A DNA stretch of 64,000 nt, from NCBI RefSeq assembly GCF_900112105.1, contig NZ_FOKV01000002.1, forward strand, positions 124,001 to 188,000, read 5' to 3'. Both the position numbers and the translations under genes were made by a program. Below, one piece after another: positions 60,395 through 64,000 of this stretch; position 1 is the stretch's first letter, and every line of letters starts with the position of its first letter. The DNA is from Zunongwangia mangrovi (GTDB taxonomy: Bacteria; Bacteroidota; Bacteroidia; Flavobacteriales; Flavobacteriaceae). A model generated the notes under the pieces. The model was not told where the DNA came from. It saw only the letters and a program-made list of their open reading frames with translations, and made no database searches.

Positions 60395-60991
60395 ATGAAG
60401 ATAAAATTACTCTTTCTGTTTTTAGCCCTAACAGTTTCTACTTATGCGCAAAAACCTGCAGCACGTATATTCTATGGATTTTCTGATGCTGAACTTTTAG
60501 AGAATGAAGAATTAGATGGTTCCCCAGCCAACGATATAGAAAACCATTATGAATTTGGTGCTGAACTCTCTATTCCGCTGAGCAAAAAAATTAGTTTGAT
60601 CGCCGGACTTACGTATTCTAAAACTACTATAAAAATACAGAATGTATTTTATTACAACGAAATCAACAATAAATCATCTATGCCCCATTTTAGGTATAAT
60701 GATTTAGAAATTTTATCCATTCCTATTCTTCTGGAATTTAACTTTTGGAACTATTTCTTCCTAAATGCAGGCCCAGTTTTAAGTTTTGAACTAAACGATC
60801 CAGATATTGAATACTCTCAAAACGGAATTGGCTATCATTTAGGTTTTGGCGGTCAATATAATGTTGGAGACTTCTTTATTTTTGCCAATCCGTATTTTAA
60901 ACAATTTGCCACTATAGACTTTAAAGATGAAATGTTAGATTACAATTTAAGTCAGTTTGGAGCGCATATAGGGATTGGTTATCAATTTTAG
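60395..60991 (+). CDS. Outer-membrane beta-barrel (PorT-like) protein
   Basis: A 198-residue protein with signal peptide ending STYAQK (about residue 19). Mature strands (HYEFGAELSIPLSKKISLIAGL, SIPILLEFNFWNYFFLNAGP, FGAHIGIGYQF) match the small porin/PorT-like barrel group and end in the aromatic BAM signal. Its stop overlaps the stop of the convergent ligase gene by four bases. Function unknown. Confidence 0.85.
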   Translation: MKIKLLFLFLALTVSTYAQKPAARIFYGFSDAELLENEELDGSPANDIENHYEFGAELSIPLSKKISLIAGLTYSKTTIKIQNVFYYNEINNKSSMPHFRYNDLEILSIPILLEFNFWNYFFLNAGPVLSFELNDPDIEYSQNGIGYHLGFGGQYNVGDFFIFANPYFKQFATIDFKDEMLDYNLSQFGAHIGIGYQF

Positions 60992-62262
60992 ATCGATCGC
61001 AGATCATGGAAAATAATTGGCTTTCTGCTTTCTTTCGGAAATTTTTTCTGAAATAAAGCTGAAGCCGATATTTGCTGAATTTCAAGCTTAATTTGTAATT
61101 GGTCTCGTAATTTTAATTGAATTTCCAAAGGACTTAATTTAACTTCCTCTGAAATTTTCAAGATCACTAGATCATTGCCAAATTCATCATTTTTGGCTTC
61201 AATAATATAATCTGAAATTTCTAACGCATTCATCGCTTCCTGAATATGTTGTGGATAAAGCGAAGTACCTTTTATTTTCAGCATCTGCTTTTTACGGCCA
61301 ATTATAGCACCAATCCTGGCGGAACTTCTACCGCAAATGCAATTTCCTTCAATTTTCATGAGCATATCTCCTGTGGCATACCGAATTAAAGGCATACTTT
61401 CTACCTGTAACGGAGTAACCACCAACTCTCCTACTTCACCATTTTCAACGGGCTTTCCGGATTCGTCAAGGATTTCAGTATAGATAAGATTCGGTAAAAT
61501 ATGATTGCCTTTATGCAAATCACATTCTGTAAAGGCTGTAGCCATTTCCGTAGAAGCATAAGTTGAAAACAGCTCTATCTCCCATAATTCCCGGATTCTT
61601 TTTCGTAAAGCCGAATCTTCCAAATTTTCATTCAGCAATGATTCACCAATACAAATCACACCTTTTACAGAAGAGTTCTTATAATCGATATTATGTTGCC
61701 GGGCATAATCGATTAGTTTCAGCAAAAACGAAGGTACGGCGACTAAAAATTTAGGTTTAAAACGATGAATACTGTCCCATTGCAAACCGGGCAATCCGCT
61801 GCCAGTCCTTATTACCCCGGCGCCAAGTTTTCGTAAACCTAAATAATAGGCCATCCCGGCCATAAATCGGCGATCTAGCGTAGTTGTGATTTGCACCACA
61901 TCATTTTTGGTTACTCCGGCAATCTTAAAAGATTCGTATTCGTTATAGGTTAAACGCTGTAAATCGGCCTCATTAAGCATAAAATTTATCGGATTCCCTA
62001 AAGTTCCAGACGTAGTTACATGATCGATAACCTCCGTATAATCTACCGCTAAAAAATCTAAATTATGAAGTTGAAGATCTTCCTTAGTCGTAATCGGAAT
62101 TCGACGAAAATCGGTTTCATTTTTTATTGCTGAAATATCGATCGCATTCTCAATAAAAATCTGCTTGTAAAATGGCGAATTTTGGGAAGCGTAATCCAAA
62201 TGCTGTTTTACCAATTGCCACTGTTCTTGTTGCGATATTTCTGGAGAAAGAAAGTCTTTCAT
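60988..62262 (-). CDS. Phenylacetate-CoA ligase-like AMP-forming enzyme
   Basis: A 424-residue protein of the PaaK/CapK branch of ANL enzymes. Visible motifs are HVTTSGTLGNPINFML (phosphate loop), STYASTEMATAFTECD (adenine/aryl pocket), VVTPLQVESMPLIRYATGDM and IIGRKKQMLKIKGTSLYPQHI (hinge to the C-terminal domain). The cysteine pair in GNCICGRSSARIG is common in this branch. It would activate a carboxylic acid as AMP and CoA ester. It is the last gene of a set with the C45-type lipoprotein, from which it is separated by no bases. Confidence 0.88.
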   Translation of the reverse strand: MKDFLSPEISQQEQWQLVKQHLDYASQNSPFYKQIFIENAIDISAIKNETDFRRIPITTKEDLQLHNLDFLAVDYTEVIDHVTTSGTLGNPINFMLNEADLQRLTYNEYESFKIAGVTKNDVVQITTTLDRRFMAGMAYYLGLRKLGAGVIRTGSGLPGLQWDSIHRFKPKFLVAVPSFLLKLIDYARQHNIDYKNSSVKGVICIGESLLNENLEDSALRKRIRELWEIELFSTYASTEMATAFTECDLHKGNHILPNLIYTEILDESGKPVENGEVGELVVTPLQVESMPLIRYATGDMLMKIEGNCICGRSSARIGAIIGRKKQMLKIKGTSLYPQHIQEAMNALEISDYIIEAKNDEFGNDLVILKISEEVKLSPLEIQLKLRDQLQIKLEIQQISASALFQKKFPKESRKPIIFHDLRSI

Positions 62263-63918
62263 TTAAAGTTTTCTATACGATTTTTTCAGTAATTTCTTAA
62301 GATGCTCTTTTTCTGGCAAAGTTGATATTTCACGGCGCAAGGCCTGCTTAAAATCGATAATGGCTTTTTTATAATTGCCCTCGCGATAGTAATATTGCCC
62401 ACTTAAATAATAAGCCTGCCAAAAATAAGGATTTAACTGCTTTAAAGCTTCGGCATCATCGGGATTAATTGGATTTTCATGTTCTAAATCCTGAACAAAG
62501 CTTTCCCTTATTTTTCGATATTCTTCGTAATTTTTATAGTTTTTTGTTTGTAAAAAATCGGATTCAGGAATTATCTCTTCAGCATTCATCACACTTCCGC
62601 TAACACTTCCTTTTTCAAATTCAGCAAAAACATTATCCAAATCATAGGAAATAAAAGCTCCCATTTGATACGGATTTGCAGATAACCACACTTTCTTTTC
62701 TTCAGGTTTAAAAACGATACCGTGATGCGCTAATAATTGATTAATTGCTTTTTCATTTCCGTAGCCAATGTTTTCTCCATCTAATCCTCTTCTATTTCGT
62801 AGAATTTCAACAGCTTTTTGCGGATTCAATTTATCGGCTTCAGAAACAAGCTCTGTCATGCGCTCATAACGATATTGCGAATGACTTTCTTTAATGGTTT
62901 TTTGATTTCTTTTATCATGCTGATATTCAGAACTCTGAAAGTGATTGCTACAAATTAACTGATCTGAATTCTCTACTTCGTAAACTCCGAAATTTTTTGG
63001 GCTGACTTCAATTAGAATCGCTTTATGATCTTTGGCACTTCCCACCATAATCGATTCTGAAACAAAAACCTCTCTCTTTTTCGCAATATCGATCGCCTCT
63101 TCTAAATTAGAAGCATGCTGAAGAATCTCTCTTGAAACCAACGTAATTGGATCTTTAGCCAACATCGGGATCTTAGATTTTCCGGCGTTAATAGTTACAG
63201 TAATTCCTTCTTCGTTCATTCCGCTAACCGCGCCAATCATCCCGCCCCAGGTGTACATCATGAATTTATGTCCGTTGTCCGGATTTACAAAAGCCACCAT
63301 TTTTTGGTTGGAAAATTCGTCTCCTGCATAAAAATCGAAATTTCGACCTAAAAGCAACTCTCCATCTGCTGTTTTATCATCCCAGGCAGCAAAACTTGTA
63401 CAACCTACGAGCATCAAATCCTGCAAGGCGTGACCGATATCGTGCGCCCCATGGAAATACAACATACGCAAATAAGCCGGCGCAAATTCATCGTATTTTG
63501 TGAGTCCGAATCTCGAAACTCCGTAAATTTCCTGTTTATACTCTTCAGGAACATACAAATACATTTTACGATTAAACCAGGAAACGAGTTTTTTTAAGAA
63601 GTTTCTATAGCCTTCAGAAGGAACCATTTCGTTGATCTTTCCCATAAAAGCATTTTCCTGATGATGAATTAGATCCTGAGTTAAAGCTCCATTAGCTAAG
63701 CCGAGTTCCAATGCATCTCCTTCAATATAAAGTTCCCAAACACCGTATTTATTCTGAAATAGATTGTTTTTTCCTAAAGAATAATGAGTATCGCTAATTT
63801 TTGTACGAACGGTATCAACTTCAGAAATTCCGGCAACATTGGGCAAATCCTGATAAGATTTTTTAATTCCGCAGGAAGAAAGAAAAACTAAAATAAAAAG
63901 TATGAAAAACTTCTTCAT
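62263..63918 (-). CDS. C45-type N-terminal-nucleophile acyltransferase lipoprotein with TPR tail
   Basis: A protein of 551 residues from ATG 63918 (a TTG start at 63933 would add five). A type II signal peptide ends VFLSSC (Cys16), so it is lipid-anchored. The core resembles the acyl-CoA:6-aminopenicillanic acid acyltransferase/C45 family: LMLVGCTSFAAWDD holds the Cys that normally becomes the N-terminal nucleophile after self-cleavage, followed by LLLGRNFDFY and NEEGITVTINAG. The C-terminal 80 residues (FWQAYYLSGQYYYREGNYKKAI) are TPR-like. A homologue often occurs in flexirubin-type gene clusters, which, with the PaaK-like neighbour, is suggestive only. Confidence 0.85.
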   Translation of the reverse strand: MKKFFILFILVFLSSCGIKKSYQDLPNVAGISEVDTVRTKISDTHYSLGKNNLFQNKYGVWELYIEGDALELGLANGALTQDLIHHQENAFMGKINEMVPSEGYRNFLKKLVSWFNRKMYLYVPEEYKQEIYGVSRFGLTKYDEFAPAYLRMLYFHGAHDIGHALQDLMLVGCTSFAAWDDKTADGELLLGRNFDFYAGDEFSNQKMVAFVNPDNGHKFMMYTWGGMIGAVSGMNEEGITVTINAGKSKIPMLAKDPITLVSREILQHASNLEEAIDIAKKREVFVSESIMVGSAKDHKAILIEVSPKNFGVYEVENSDQLICSNHFQSSEYQHDKRNQKTIKESHSQYRYERMTELVSEADKLNPQKAVEILRNRRGLDGENIGYGNEKAINQLLAHHGIVFKPEEKKVWLSANPYQMGAFISYDLDNVFAEFEKGSVSGSVMNAEEIIPESDFLQTKNYKNYEEYRKIRESFVQDLEHENPINPDDAEALKQLNPYFWQAYYLSGQYYYREGNYKKAIIDFKQALRREISTLPEKEHLKKLLKKSYRKL

Positions 63919-63919
63919 G

Positions 63920-64000
63920 CTATTCTTTTTCAAACACTAAAATTCCGCTTTGGCGATAGGTAATTTCAAAATTCGCGTCCAGCAGCCATTGCGTATTTAG
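63920..64000 (-). CDS. C-terminal end of an unidentified protein (5' part outside window)
   Basis: The final 26 codons of a minus-strand gene (LNTQWLLDANFEITYRQSGI and a short end) stop at 63920-63922, one base before the ATG of the C45-type gene, so they are translationally coupled. The pattern of a hydrophobic helix followed by two strands resembles the end of a Rossmann-type methyltransferase, but this is too little to identify it. Confidence 0.6.
   Translation of the reverse strand, partial: LNTQWLLDANFEITYRQSGILVFEKE

Overview
The window looks like chromosomal DNA of a marine-type member of the Flavobacteriaceae (phylum Bacteroidota). This rests on low G+C and very AT-rich spacers, putative promoters of the Bacteroidota type (TTG, about 16-18 bp, then TAnnTTTG), several TTG or GTG starts, a bacillithiol gene (bshA), GH92 mannosidases with Bacteroidota-style export signals, and lineage-typical proteins such as LptD, TamB, DUF4159 and a BrkB/DinB/PEP carboxylase group. 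The genus (Zunongwangia, Gramella or Salegentibacter-like) is inference. No tRNA, rRNA, insertion sequence, prophage or CRISPR array was seen.

Layout. 1-1950: the end of an RnfC-like protein, an RnfD-like membrane protein and a nitroreductase with a lipoprotein signal. 2119-5706: LpxH-like phosphoesterase, proline dehydrogenase, AroB and a small acidic protein. 5765-11252, minus strand: DJ-1/PfpI protein, BrkB, DinB-like, PEP carboxylase and an Lrp/AsnC regulator. 11329-13620: an M14 carboxypeptidase divergent from an XRE regulator, with four matching palindromes between them, then a small lipoprotein. 13643-20442, minus: MscL, ParC, a membrane protein, ParE and YchF. 20621-22671: a secreted coiled-coil protein and a methyltransferase. 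23001-28693: a GH43-GH92-GH92 mannan-type glycosidase group, followed by a fragment of an outer-membrane barrel gene. 29176-32097: a D2HGDH/YdiJ-like flavo-iron-sulfur protein. 32235-45082: an outer-membrane protein, a seven-gene minus-strand run (amidase, MlaD, two Fe-S proteins, a hypothetical, GH3-beta-lactamase fusion, BshA), and divergent LptD and RidA. 45177-45623 is a decayed SRPBCC/AHSA1 gene. 45739-50524: aldo/keto reductase, PAP2 phosphatase, nucleotidase, PagL-like protein, methylglyoxal synthase and PfkA. 50622-60991: TamB, and on the plus strand TsaD, RsmE, DUF4159, a TrmH-family protein, an AI-2E-type permease, a THUMP-like methyltransferase and a barrel protein. 60988-64000: a PaaK-like ligase, a C45-type acyltransferase lipoprotein and the end of a further gene.

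How the genes fit together. Most of the window is housekeeping: envelope biogenesis (LptD, TamB, MlaD, amidase, GH3 hydrolase), DNA topology, tRNA/rRNA modification and central carbon metabolism. Accessory elements are the RnfC/RnfD/lipoprotein-nitroreductase module, the XRE regulator with paired operators, the mannan group without a SusC/SusD pair, and the right-edge ligase/acyltransferase pair, which may be the border of a flexirubin-type pathway lying outside the window. Two gene remnants (28764-28973 and 45177-45623) mark local decay. I found no convincing large new system; the best leads are the exported nitroreductase module and the paired-operator regulator.
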